Assembly (NCBI RefSeq): GCF_900109545.1
Contig: NZ_FOAP01000007.1
Coordinates: forward strand, 62,001-126,000
From: Stigmatella aurantiaca
GTDB taxonomy: Bacteria; Myxococcota; Myxococcia; Myxococcales; Myxococcaceae
Direction of reading: 5' to 3'
DNA: 64,000 nucleotides
Below, one piece after another: positions 1 through 8,036 of this stretch (positions within the stretch are counted from its first letter, which is position 1; every line of letters starts with the position of its first letter). The notes beneath the pieces were generated by a model. That model saw only the letters and a program-made list of their open reading frames with translations. It did no database searches and was not told the origin of the DNA. The translations under genes were made by a program, and so were the position numbers.

Positions 1-128
1 ACGGCGTCGTCGGACACACCGCTGAGCATGAGCACGTCCGAGGTGCCCATCAGCATGAACAACAACAGCTCCAGGAAGATGGGCCAGGTCAGCCGGAACA
101 GCCCCAGGGAGGGTTGCGGTACGTCCAT
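1..128 (-). CDS. MATE-family multidrug/Na+ exporter, N-terminal fragment
   Basis: Only the first 42 codons lie in the window; the gene runs off the left edge. The protein opens with a short polar stretch and then a hydrophobic segment (FRLTWPIFLELLLFMLMG) followed by TSDVLMLSGVSDDAV. This order (P in the first helix, then a D/T-rich turn and a conserved Asp pair) matches the first transmembrane helix of MATE (multi-antimicrobial extrusion) transporters, which exchange drugs or metabolites for H+ or Na+ across the inner membrane. The ATG at 128 is the only in-frame start near a purine-rich GCGAGGGC. The family call rests on about 40 residues, so any other polytopic exporter with a similar first helix remains possible. 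Confidence 0.6.
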   Translation of the reverse strand, partial: MDVPQPSLGLFRLTWPIFLELLLFMLMGTSDVLMLSGVSDDA

Positions 129-259
129 GCCCTCGCGTGTCTCATGCTCCACTCAGGCTGTCGAGCCCCACCTGGCCGCCTGGTTCACGGCCTGGAAAGT
201 TGATGCTCGAACGGTCGCTCGGCGCCCGGACGCGGTGCGACCGCGCAGAGGGAACAGGC

Positions 260-1222
260 CTAGGGACGTGCCACGAGCAGCCACGCCGGGGCCCACCAAT
301 AGGCGTACATCCGGTGGCGGTCAACCCGCGTGAAGCCCGCCTCGCGGAGCAGCGCTTCCCATTGGGCCAGCGGCAGCTCGAAGTTGGTGCGGGTGACGCT
401 GCGATCCACGTAGCCGAACAGCACGGGCATCAGGAAGCCCTGCGCTACCGTCTCGAAGTCCGCTCCCGTGTATTCCGCCAGCCCCTCCTGGTAGCGGCCG
501 AGCACATGCCTCACGGTCTCGGGCTTCAAGGGCTCGTCCATGGACGGAGGATCGAACTCGGCGATCAGCAGTGCATCGCAATGAGCGCGAAGCCAGCCTA
601 GCAAGGCGGGCCGCTCCGCGGGCGCGAGCGATTGCAGGCTGAAGGTGGCCTGCGCCACCTCCCAGCGGCGCGGTTGGACGTGGGGCTGGGCCACGAATGC
701 CTGCAAGCCCCCGGCAAAAGCCTCGAACACCACGCCCCGTGTGGCCAGGGCCTCGGTGGTGCGTTCCAGCAGGGGAACCGCGGGCTCCACCAGGGTCACC
801 CGCCGGACCGCAGGGGTCAGCGCAGGCAGCAGCGCCCTCCCGTCTCCAACACCAATGTCGAGCAATTCAAAGGATGCGCCGGGGTAATGGCGGGACAGCG
901 CCGCGCTCGTCTGCTCATACAGCGGCACATTGCCACCGCCCCGGATGAACGCGGCGAAACCTTCCGCCGAAACATAGACATCGCGCTTGCCTTCCCGGGC
1001 GACCCGCGCCAGGTAGGTTGCCGCCGAGCGGGGAAGCAGTGCGTGGGGAGCCGCCCGCGCCGCGTCCTCCGCGAAGGCAGTGGCCTCGCGGTAGCGCTCA
1101 TCCGCGAAGGCCAGCAACGCCAGGTACAGGAAGCTCTCCGGCGTGGCCGGTGCGGCGCGCGCGGCGGCCTCGAGCCCCTCGGCACGGTACTGGTCCCAGA
1201 TGGGCAGAAAACCATCACTCAT
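260..1222 (-). CDS. Class I SAM-dependent methyltransferase (bacterial GRAS-like)
   Basis: 320 residues. The N-terminal 75 residues are Ala-rich and helical, TPR-like. Residues 119-130 (ELLDIGVGDGRA) are a textbook motif I for S-adenosylmethionine binding, followed by an acidic VEPA at the end of strand 2. The segment just before motif I (NVPLYEQTSAAL...) and the C-terminal aromatic run resemble bacterial GRAS-type methyltransferases. The substrate is unknown. The ATG overlaps the stop of the upstream helix-hairpin-helix gene (ATGA) and is preceded by a very strong AAGGAGGAGGG, so the two are translationally coupled. No signal peptide or membrane segment, so cytoplasmic. Methyltransferase fold is confident; subfamily is less so. 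Confidence 0.75.
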   Translation of the reverse strand: MSDGFLPIWDQYRAEGLEAAARAAPATPESFLYLALLAFADERYREATAFAEDAARAAPHALLPRSAATYLARVAREGKRDVYVSAEGFAAFIRGGGNVPLYEQTSAALSRHYPGASFELLDIGVGDGRALLPALTPAVRRVTLVEPAVPLLERTTEALATRGVVFEAFAGGLQAFVAQPHVQPRRWEVAQATFSLQSLAPAERPALLGWLRAHCDALLIAEFDPPSMDEPLKPETVRHVLGRYQEGLAEYTGADFETVAQGFLMPVLFGYVDRSVTRTNFELPLAQWEALLREAGFTRVDRHRMYAYWWAPAWLLVARP

Positions 1223-1431
1223 GAGCCCTCCTCCTTGAATGACAAGCCTCGCTCCGCCAGTGCCTTCTCCAGGAGCCCAAGCGCTTTTGGCCCCACGCCG
1301 TGAAGCTGGCCAAGCTCTGCCTTGCTCCTCCGGCTGACCTGGCTCAGCCGTGTGATGCCCTCGCTGGAGAGGGCGCGGAGCGCTGGATTCCCAATTCTTG
1401 GGAGGCCGTCCTCACGTTCTGCATCTGGCAT
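1219..1431 (-). CDS. Small helix-hairpin-helix DNA-binding protein
   Basis: About 70 residues. The core reads LPRIGNPALRALSSEGI...LSQVSRRSKAELGQLHGVGPKA: two hairpin-helix units ending in the HGVGPKA turn that contacts the DNA backbone, as in the RNA polymerase alpha C-terminal domain and in many small stand-alone HhH proteins. A longer reading frame extends upstream, but the ATG at 1431 is preferred because AAGAGGAAT sits at the right distance and family members start close to the LPxIG motif. Its stop overlaps the methyltransferase start by 4 nt, so the two are probably made together. Possible role in DNA binding or repair; target unknown. Confidence 0.65.
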   Translation of the reverse strand: MPDAEREDGLPRIGNPALRALSSEGITRLSQVSRRSKAELGQLHGVGPKALGLLEKALAERGLSFKEEGS

Positions 1432-1735
1432 TGCATTCCTCTTCCGAAAACCTGTCATGACCTCAACGATCCTAGCGCCGCTCCGCTCGGGTTCACAATG
1501 AAGTGTTGAACGAAGCTGTATCAACCGGGACGCCAGGAACATCCGTTCTCCGCACATCCGGAGTGGATCGTCGCCGGCCCAAGGGGCGGGTTCTCCGCAG
1601 GGTATGGGTTACCTAGACTGGGGGCCCATGCTCTTTGCCTTGCCCTGACGTTGGGGTTGGCCACCGCCGGTGGAAGATCGCTCACAGCGGGCGTTCGGGA
1701 AAAAACAGACAGCCTTCGCCAAGGTGGATTGCGCC

Positions 1736-2320
1736 ATGGTCATCATTTTTACATTGGTTGCCCTGGCCCTCGCCATTCTCGTGTCCTTGAAGGGGGCCTG
1801 TCAGTCGGATGACGCTTGTGCCGCCAACGCCGGGCTACTGGGCGAAGGGCTCGATGGGCGTGTGTTATCGGGGGAACTCGAGGGCATCCCCGTCTGGATG
1901 GGCATGGAGATGCACGAGGTCGCGGAAGAAGGGCTCATCCAGTTCTGCGTGGTGCGCGCGAAGGTGCCCGGTCCCCTGCCCCGGGGGTTCGTCGCCGCCC
2001 CGAGGCGCTGGACGCCAGAGCCCGGCCCGATGCCCACAGGAGACTTGTTCTCCTCGGGAGACCCCGAGCTCGATGAGATGTACCTCTTCCAGAGCGAGGA
2101 GCGGGACGAGGGCCGGGCCTTTGTCCAGGACTCCCAGGTGCAACAAGCCCTGCGCAGCGTGCTGGGCTCCGGCCAGGTGGCCTTCGTGGAACAGGGCCAT
2201 GCCGGCATCGCGTCGGTCGGGGTCATCACCGAGACCGAGGAAGCCCAGCGCAAGTTCGCCGCCGTGGTCCGCGCGGCCCAGGGGCTCACGGAGTCCGGGC
2301 GTGTGGCCGCCGGCCGGTAA
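1736..2320 (+). CDS. Uncharacterised membrane-anchored protein
   Basis: About 194 residues starting MVIIFTLVALALAILVSLKG, a single N-terminal transmembrane segment with the rest predicted outside the cytoplasmic face. I do not recognise a family. The body is acidic, with a Pro-rich linker near the middle (PRRWTPEPGPMP) and a C-terminal domain of mixed helix and strand. An upstream in-frame start (1670) would add 22 polar residues before the membrane segment; the ATG at 1736 is preferred because it makes the hydrophobic run N-terminal and has AAGGTGG upstream. A hairpin (2376-2396) lies 55 nt downstream and could terminate transcription. Monocistronic as far as can be seen. Confidence 0.6.
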   Translation: MVIIFTLVALALAILVSLKGACQSDDACAANAGLLGEGLDGRVLSGELEGIPVWMGMEMHEVAEEGLIQFCVVRAKVPGPLPRGFVAAPRRWTPEPGPMPTGDLFSSGDPELDEMYLFQSEERDEGRAFVQDSQVQQALRSVLGSGQVAFVEQGHAGIASVGVITETEEAQRKFAAVVRAAQGLTESGRVAAGR

Positions 2321-2375
2321 TTCCAGGTGAGCACGCAGCGTGTTTCATCCCATGCGCATTTATTCATGCACACAG

Positions 2376-2396
2376 GACACATGCCCCTCATGTGTC
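2376..2396. terminator. Hairpin downstream of the 1736-2320 gene
   Basis: Perfect 8-bp stem GACACATG/CATGTGTC with a 5-nt loop (CCCCT). No T-tract follows, so this may be a Rho-assisted stop or an mRNA 3' end rather than a classic intrinsic terminator. It lies in the 205-bp gap before the next + strand gene. Confidence 0.35.
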
Positions 2397-2525
2397 ACCC
2401 GATGGACCCCCTTCACGCCAGACGAGCCCTCTTGTAACCCCCTCCCTTCATAGACAGATACATGCCGCTGAATGGCTTGTTCCGCGCTTCGCGGGAACAG
2501 CCCTGCTGAATCCGGGGGGAGTGAC

Positions 2526-4712
2526 ATGTTACAGGGCATTGGGTTGTTGTCACTGTGTCTGCTTGCGGGAACAGGGGAAACCTCTACAGGCCCCCTGCAC
2601 GCCACGCCCCTGGCACTCCCGGAAGACAACCCCTCCTGGCTGTGGCAGCACGGGACCGAGGGCGATGATGCCGGCACGGGCATCGCCGCTTCCTGTGAAG
2701 GCACCTACTCCGTGGGGTACACGGGCGGCTCCTTCGATGGCCACCCGAACCTGGGCAACGTGGACTCCTTCCTGGTCAAGCACAGCCTGGATGGCGTGAA
2801 GCAGTGGTCTCGCCAGTTCGGCGGCGCGGGCATGGACGTGGCAGTGGCCATCGCCTCTTTTGACGTCAATGGCCAGTGCGTCAATCCGGAGCTCTATGTG
2901 GCAGGCCATACGTCGGGCAGCATCGACGGAACGGCCTCCGCGGGAGAGACCGACATCTTCCTCACGAAGTATGACAAGGCTGGCAACCTGCTGTGGTCAC
3001 GCCAATGGGGAACCCCCGCTGCCGATACCGCCACCTCCGTCGCCACGGACAAGCACGGAAACGTCTATGTGACGGGATATACCGTGGGCGCGCTCGCAGC
3101 GGAGTCCGCAGGCGGCCAGGACTTCTTCCTCGTGAAGTATGACGCCGCGGGGACGCTGCTGTGGAAGCGGCAACTGGGCACTGCCCAGCATGAACAGGCC
3201 CGGGGCGTGGCATGCGACGCCGAGGGCAACATCTACGTGGGCGGCCATACCTTCGGATACCTCGATGGCAATACCAACGCCTCGAATGGCACTTCCACCT
3301 CCGACCTCTTCCTGACCAAGTACGACGCCACGGGACAGAAACTGTGGACGAAGCAACTGGGCACGCCCGCGAGCGAGGTGACGCAGGGCGTGGCTACCTC
3401 CCGGCGCTCCAATGGCGTGGTGGACATCTATCTGGCGGGCCACACCACTGGCAACTTCGCCCTCCCCACCAAAGCGGGCATGGACTCCGACGGCCTGCTC
3501 GTGAAGTTCAATGACGCGGGCGAGGTTCAGTGGAAAAAGCAGCTCGGGACGCCAGGCAATGATCTGTTCTTCGGGGTGACGTCGGATGGCGGCGGCAACG
3601 TGTACATCACCGGCAACAGCCCCAACGACATCGACACCCACGCAATCCTGGACAGCGATGACGTCTTCCTCTGGGTCCTCAAGGACACGGGCAACCCGCT
3701 CGTGTCCCGGCAAATCGGGTCTATCAACCCATGGAATCCCCGCGCCCAGGTGGATTTTGGAGCGGGAATCGCCACCGACAAGGGCGCTGGCGTTTACATC
3801 GCGGGATACACCGAAGGGCAGTTCTCCAGCATGGCCAGCGCGGGCGGCAAGGATTTGCTCGTGTTCAAGTATGCAGAAGGGTGCAGCACCAACACGCCTG
3901 CCCAATGCAGGTTGGGCTATGGGTGGGGAGATCCCCACTACGTCACCTTTGATGGCGCCTCCTACGACTTCCAGGGCCATGGGGAGTTCATCCTGACCGA
4001 GGCCAGCTCGGGAGACCTTGCCATTCAAGCGCGCCAGCTGCCCTGGAATGGCTTGACGCACCTCAGCGTCTTCTCTGCCTTTGCCATGCAGCTTGGACGG
4101 GATCGCGTGGGCTACTACCTGGGGGCTGTCCATCCCGTGAAGGTGAACGGGCAGCCCGTGCCCATCTCCGGGGAGCTGGCACTGCCCGGCGGCGGCCGCA
4201 TTCTCCGGCAGGGAGAAAGCTATACCTTCGAATGGCCCACGGGCGACCACCTGGTGATCAGCCCGGAACACAACTACGTCAACGCCTACCTGCGCCTATC
4301 GCCTTCCCGTGCCGGCACCTTGAGAGGTCCCCTGGGCAACTTCAACGGCAACCGGGCCGATGACTTCACCTTGCGCGATGGAACCTCGCTCGTTGCCCCG
4401 CTTTCCTTCACCCAGATGTACGAGGGCGAGACGGCATACGTGAACAGCTGGCGTGTCTCTCAGGCCGAGTCCCTCTTCGACTATGGCCCCGGCGAAAGCA
4501 CGGCGTCTTTCACCGACGTCCATTTCCCCTACCCTCCAGCGCACACCCCCTCGACTGTTCAGCAACAACAAGCGCAACAGCTCTGTCAGACCGCGGGCGT
4601 AACGAATCCCATCTTCTTGAAGGGCTGCATCACGGACGTGGCCGCCACGGGGGACGCCTCCTTCGCCCAGAGCGCGGCGGCCATGCAGGACCACGCCCAG
4701 CAGTTTCACTGA
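2526..4712 (+). CDS. Secreted SBBP beta-propeller protein with C-terminal VWD domain
   Basis: About 728 residues. A signal peptide (MLQGIGLLSLCLLAGTG) is followed by six or seven SBBP-type blades, each with a DxFLxKYDxxGxxLWxxQ(L/W)GT core (for example at 2950, 3120, 3300, 3490) and a GNVYVTG-type strand. After residue about 470, the sequence GDPHYVTFDGASYDFQGHGEF is the hallmark start of a von Willebrand factor type D domain, followed by a GNFNGNRADDF motif and a C8-like Cys pair near the end. Such proteins are extracellular adhesion or matrix proteins. The start at 2526 has GGGGGGAGTGAC upstream; an earlier in-frame start would bury the signal peptide. The protein is probably exported across the outer membrane or surface bound; the partner is unknown. 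Confidence 0.8.
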   Translation: MLQGIGLLSLCLLAGTGETSTGPLHATPLALPEDNPSWLWQHGTEGDDAGTGIAASCEGTYSVGYTGGSFDGHPNLGNVDSFLVKHSLDGVKQWSRQFGGAGMDVAVAIASFDVNGQCVNPELYVAGHTSGSIDGTASAGETDIFLTKYDKAGNLLWSRQWGTPAADTATSVATDKHGNVYVTGYTVGALAAESAGGQDFFLVKYDAAGTLLWKRQLGTAQHEQARGVACDAEGNIYVGGHTFGYLDGNTNASNGTSTSDLFLTKYDATGQKLWTKQLGTPASEVTQGVATSRRSNGVVDIYLAGHTTGNFALPTKAGMDSDGLLVKFNDAGEVQWKKQLGTPGNDLFFGVTSDGGGNVYITGNSPNDIDTHAILDSDDVFLWVLKDTGNPLVSRQIGSINPWNPRAQVDFGAGIATDKGAGVYIAGYTEGQFSSMASAGGKDLLVFKYAEGCSTNTPAQCRLGYGWGDPHYVTFDGASYDFQGHGEFILTEASSGDLAIQARQLPWNGLTHLSVFSAFAMQLGRDRVGYYLGAVHPVKVNGQPVPISGELALPGGGRILRQGESYTFEWPTGDHLVISPEHNYVNAYLRLSPSRAGTLRGPLGNFNGNRADDFTLRDGTSLVAPLSFTQMYEGETAYVNSWRVSQAESLFDYGPGESTASFTDVHFPYPPAHTPSTVQQQQAQQLCQTAGVTNPIFLKGCITDVAATGDASFAQSAAAMQDHAQQFH

Positions 4713-4754
4713 CCGCGGGCCACTCCCCCCTCCTCAAAGATGCCTTCTTGACTC

Positions 4755-4814
4755 TTGTGGGTCTCCCACATAGGAGACGGCATCTCCATCTTGAAAACGA
4801 TAATCGCTTTCAAG
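4755..4814 (+). promoter_or_regulatory. Structured leader with dyad upstream of the delta-60 lipoprotein
   Basis: The 139-bp gap before the next gene contains a 25-bp interrupted palindrome at 4790-4814 (CTTGAAA-N-CGAT-N-ATCG-N-TTTCAAG). Just upstream are three overlapping, mutually exclusive hairpins: GTGGG/CCCAC, GTCTCC/GGAGAC and GGAGA/TCTCC (4757-4787). A TTGACT at 4748 followed 17 nt later by TAGGAG could be a weak sigma-70-type promoter. The dyad could be a repressor operator; the hairpins could act in the RNA. No experiment supports either. Confidence 0.35.
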
Positions 4815-4851
4815 AGCCGGGATGGCTCTGTATCCCGAGAGGACGGTTCAC

Positions 4852-6300
4852 ATGCACAACACGGCAAAGGGCTCCGGCAGGAAGGCGATGCTCGCCGGGG
4901 CGCTGGTTCTGGCGCTGCCCCTGGGGTTCATGGGCGGCTGCAGCCACGGTACCAAGCAGAGCCCCCCGCCTCCGTCCAACAACATCCCTGAGGCGGGCCC
5001 GGGCGATGGCGGCACGCCCCCGGCCACCGATGACACGGACCTGGCGGTGGTGCGCTTCAACACGGATGGCACCCTGGACACCCGCTTCGGCACCAACGGC
5101 ATCGCTACCGTGGACCTGGGCGCGGGCATCGCGATCTCGCGTGACACCCTGTGGAGCATGGACAAGGACGCCTCGAACCGCCTCGTCCTGTTCGGCGGCC
5201 GCAAGTCGGACCCGAACCGCGCGGACCTGGACTACGTCGTGACCCGGCTCACCGCCAACGGCACGCCCGACACGTCGTTCGCCACCAACGGCATCCACAC
5301 CCTCAACGTCTCCAACCTGAGCGATCAAGCCCGCAACGGGTACGTCCAGCCGGACGGGAAGATCATGGCCGCGGGCTACCTCTCGCAGCCGACGGGCGTG
5401 GGCGCTCAGGCGGCCAACCGGATCCTGCTCCACCGCCTGGATGACAGCGGCAAGCTGGATCCCTCCTTCGGCTCGAAGGGCGTGGTGAACTCGGCGCCGT
5501 TCAAGTCCTCGGATCCCGACAACGTGGAGTGGGGCATGGCCGAGGCCTATGCCGCGGGCTACCAGTCCGGAAGCTACGTCACCACGGGCTATGGCCGCAC
5601 CGCCCCCTCCGGCACGGTGGACCTGGTCTCCTTCCGCTACACCTCGGCAGGCCGGCTGGACCCGTCCTGGGGCACCAACGGCGCCTACGTGCTGAACCTG
5701 ACGGGCGCGGATGATCGCGGCCGGGACCTGTCCATCCTCAAGGATGACCGCGTGTTCATGGTGGGCAGCGCGACCCCCGCCCCGTCCAACATCGACGCCC
5801 TGGCCGTGATGCTTCAGCCCAATGGCCAGCCGGACACGGGCTTCGCCCCTCAGGGTTACAAGACCTACGACTTCGGCCGCGCGGACGAGGCCTTCTTCGA
5901 CGCGGCGATCTCCCCGGATGGCGCCTGGGTCGCCGCGGCGGGCTACTCGGCCGCCTCGGCCACCGACAGCGACGCGGCCCTGCTCGTGCGGTCGACGGCC
6001 GGCACCGCGGAGTTCTCCGGCGTGGTCTCCCTGTCCGAGACGGGCAATAACCGCTTCTGGTCCATCGCGTTCAACCCGGCGAGCACCCAGGTGTACGCCG
6101 CGGGATTCATCACCGAGAACGGTGACAGCCACTTCGCCGTGGCGCGCTACAACACCGATGGCACCCTGGACACCACCTTCGGGACCAACGGCATCGCGAA
6201 GCTGAACATCGTCACCGCGGGCACCCTCGAGACGGCCCGCGCCGTCACCGTCCAGTCCGATGGCAAGATCGTCGTGGCGGGAATCATCGAGAAGCGCTGA
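4852..6300 (+). CDS. Lipoprotein of delta-60 (DUF5122) beta-propeller repeats
   Basis: About 482 residues. The N-terminus (MHNTAKGSGRKAMLAGALVLALPLGFMGGC) is a lipoprotein signal with Cys at the cleavage site, followed by a Pro-rich linker. The body consists of about six delta-60 repeats whose signature is F/YxxDGxLDxxFGTNG: FNTDGTLDTRFGTNG, LTANGTPDTSFATNG, LDDSGKLDPSFGSKG, YTSAGRLDPSWGTNG, LQPNGQPDTGFAPQG and YNTDGTLDTTFGTNG. These fold as propeller blades and are abundant in myxobacterial surface lipoproteins of unknown ligand. The ATG at 4852 follows GAGGACGG; an earlier start (4822) lacks a ribosome site. It follows another propeller gene, and the long hairpin at 6313-6344 ends the unit. 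Confidence 0.8.
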   Translation: MHNTAKGSGRKAMLAGALVLALPLGFMGGCSHGTKQSPPPPSNNIPEAGPGDGGTPPATDDTDLAVVRFNTDGTLDTRFGTNGIATVDLGAGIAISRDTLWSMDKDASNRLVLFGGRKSDPNRADLDYVVTRLTANGTPDTSFATNGIHTLNVSNLSDQARNGYVQPDGKIMAAGYLSQPTGVGAQAANRILLHRLDDSGKLDPSFGSKGVVNSAPFKSSDPDNVEWGMAEAYAAGYQSGSYVTTGYGRTAPSGTVDLVSFRYTSAGRLDPSWGTNGAYVLNLTGADDRGRDLSILKDDRVFMVGSATPAPSNIDALAVMLQPNGQPDTGFAPQGYKTYDFGRADEAFFDAAISPDGAWVAAAGYSAASATDSDAALLVRSTAGTAEFSGVVSLSETGNNRFWSIAFNPASTQVYAAGFITENGDSHFAVARYNTDGTLDTTFGTNGIAKLNIVTAGTLETARAVTVQSDGKIVVAGIIEKR

Positions 6301-6312
6301 GCGGCACCCCAT

Positions 6313-6344
6313 GGACACGGAGGGGGCCCGCCCTCTCCGTGTCC
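6313..6344 (+). terminator. Strong hairpin after the delta-60 lipoprotein gene
   Basis: Perfect 10-bp stem GGACACGGAG/CTCCGTGTCC that can extend inward by further G-C pairs, 12 nt after the stop codon. No T-run follows, as is usual in this GC-rich sequence. It may also serve as the 3' barrier for convergent transcription from the DUF1501 gene. Confidence 0.5.
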
Positions 6345-6364
6345 GGAAGCACGGGCCAGCGGTT

Positions 6365-6423
6365 GGCTCAGCGTGGCCCCCCGAGCGCTCGGACGAAGAA
6401 CAACTGGATGTCGTCGAAGGTTC
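6365..6423 (-). pseudogene. Remnant 3' end of an S9 peptidase gene
   Basis: Read on the minus strand, this stretch encodes FDDIQLFFVRALGGPR followed by TGA. It matches the C-terminus of the intact S9 peptidase at 10999-13230 (FDDIQLFFVRTLGGPR). At DNA level 6365-6419 and 10996-11050 agree at 50 of 55 positions by eye, in direct orientation. Upstream of the matching segment no further peptidase sequence is visible, so only the last 18 or so codons survive. The remnant lies just downstream of the DUF1501 gene and marks the left end of a block bounded by two S9 3' ends. Confidence 0.75.
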
Positions 6424-6489
6424 CGAAAGCAATGGCCTGCTGTTCAGCTCAAAGGCGCTGCCCTGCTCACGCTCGAGGCAGCAGCCCCC

Positions 6490-8031
6490 TCAGGGGTCAT
6501 TGAGCAGGAAATCGATCTTGGTCTTCCGCGCGCTCTCGGGGAACTGGTTGGCGGCCGCGGCGGCGACATAGGCACCGAGGTTCGGGAACACGTAGTCCCG
6601 CTCCTCGACGGCCGAAAGGCCCAGCCACGCGGCGATGGAGTGGGCGTACTGGTCCACCGTCAGCGAGGGAAGCCAGCGTCCCTTGGCGTCGACGGCATCG
6701 AGGTTGTTCGCCGCGTTGTTCGTCAGGTCCAGGTTCGGGAAGGCGCCATAGAGTCGGCGGCCCACGACGCGATCTCCCAGGACGAGCATGTGGCTGCCCC
6801 AACCGTGGTCCGTGCCCTTGTTGGAGTTCTCCAGGAAGGTGCGGCCGAAGTCGCTGATCGTGAAGAGCGTGGTCTGCGGAGGCGCCGTACCGAAGCTCGT
6901 CCCCGTCCGGAGAATCGTGAGGGCCTGGTGGAAGGCGTCGAGCGAGAAGTCGAGCTGCGCGAACAGCGCGCTCTGGGCCGTGTCCTGTCCCGTATGGGTA
7001 TCGAAGCCGCCCAGTCCCACGGAGAACATCTGGCGCTTGAGGCCGAGCCCGCCGCTCGCCGTGGGCATCGCACCCGCCACGAGATCCCGGACGACCTGAT
7101 AGAGCTGGCCCGGCAGCCCCCAGTTCGAGCCACCCTCGGGAAGCTGGAACAGAGCATCAATGGCCTCGCGCGCCGCCACCGGGAGCAGGAGCCAGGCGGC
7201 CTCGCGCGCGGCGGCTCTCGCCGCGGCGAACTGCTGCGCCGTGGCGAACGTCCCGCCGTAAGACGCCTCCAGGATGACGTCATTGTGAATCCCGAGCACC
7301 TCGGAGAGCGCCTCCTGCTGGATGGCGTTGAAGACCTCGTCGCCCGTCCCCTCGAACTCGAGCTTGCCGTTCGCGGCCACCACCATCGGCTGCCGGGAGG
7401 CTCCCGCGGAGAAGAGCGCCTTGCCCCCGAACGACGTCACCTCCGGGTATTCCCCCGGGTTCAGGCCGTTGATCTTGTCCGCGGTCCGGCCGCCCCAGCC
7501 GGTGGCCTTGCCAATGAGCGGCAGCGGCAGCTCCACGGAGGTGGGGTTGGCGATCGCGCTCGCCCAGGCGTCCTGCTGGTCGGAGTGAGAGAACAGGTTG
7601 TCCGGACGGATCACGCCGCCCGTGAGGTAATCAGCCTTCCTCATGGGCAACACGAGCGGCCCTACGTTGCACACGACGGCGGCCCGCTCCTGCTCGAAGA
7701 GCGTCTGGAGCTTCTTGAGCGAGGGGTGCAGCCCGTAGGAGGCGGCGGCCTGGCCCACGGGGTTGATGGTGAGCAGGTCGGCCTGGGCGATGCGGATGTT
7801 CGGCCGCGCCGCCTTGTATTGATCGTAGGGGGTGCTCAGCTTGGGAATGAGCAGGTTGTTGGAGTCATTGCCTCCCAGAAGGAAGACACACACCGCGGCG
7901 CGGTAGCCCGCGTAGCCGCCGAGCGAGGCGGCTTCCGCCTCCCCCAGCCAGCGAGGAAGGGCGGAGGCAGCAGCGAGGCAGCCCAGGCCACGGGCGACGT
8001 CGCGGAGGAAGTGGCGTCGTGAAAGGGTCAT
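6490..8031 (-). CDS. DUF1501 family protein, Tat-exported
   Basis: About 513 residues. The N-terminus MTLSRRHFLRDVARGLGCLAAASALPRW is a twin-arginine signal (SRRHFLR). The mature part shows DUF1501 hallmarks: AVCVFLLGGNDSNNLLIP near residue 45, a sulfatase/phosphatase-like fold, an FTISDFGRTFLENSNKGTDHGWG motif near residue 390, and a C-terminal helix. DUF1501 proteins are periplasmic, almost always encoded beside DUF1800 proteins, and have no established reaction. The ATG at 8031 is preferred over a GTG at 8040 because AGAGGTG sits 6 nt upstream. Only 5 nt separate it from the stop of the DUF1800 gene, so the pair is one transcript. Confidence 0.85.
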   Translation of the reverse strand: MTLSRRHFLRDVARGLGCLAAASALPRWLGEAEAASLGGYAGYRAAVCVFLLGGNDSNNLLIPKLSTPYDQYKAARPNIRIAQADLLTINPVGQAAASYGLHPSLKKLQTLFEQERAAVVCNVGPLVLPMRKADYLTGGVIRPDNLFSHSDQQDAWASAIANPTSVELPLPLIGKATGWGGRTADKINGLNPGEYPEVTSFGGKALFSAGASRQPMVVAANGKLEFEGTGDEVFNAIQQEALSEVLGIHNDVILEASYGGTFATAQQFAAARAAAREAAWLLLPVAAREAIDALFQLPEGGSNWGLPGQLYQVVRDLVAGAMPTASGGLGLKRQMFSVGLGGFDTHTGQDTAQSALFAQLDFSLDAFHQALTILRTGTSFGTAPPQTTLFTISDFGRTFLENSNKGTDHGWGSHMLVLGDRVVGRRLYGAFPNLDLTNNAANNLDAVDAKGRWLPSLTVDQYAHSIAAWLGLSAVEERDYVFPNLGAYVAAAAANQFPESARKTKIDFLLNDP

Positions 8032-8036
8032 GGGGT

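Noticed and set aside
2950-3880. Possible CRISPR or tandem DNA repeats
   Set aside because: The periodicity comes from SBBP propeller blades at protein level; spacing and bases vary and no constant direct repeat exists.
4810-6432. Minus-strand open frame of 540 codons across the delta-60 gene
   Set aside because: Shadow of the repeat-rich lipoprotein gene on the other strand.
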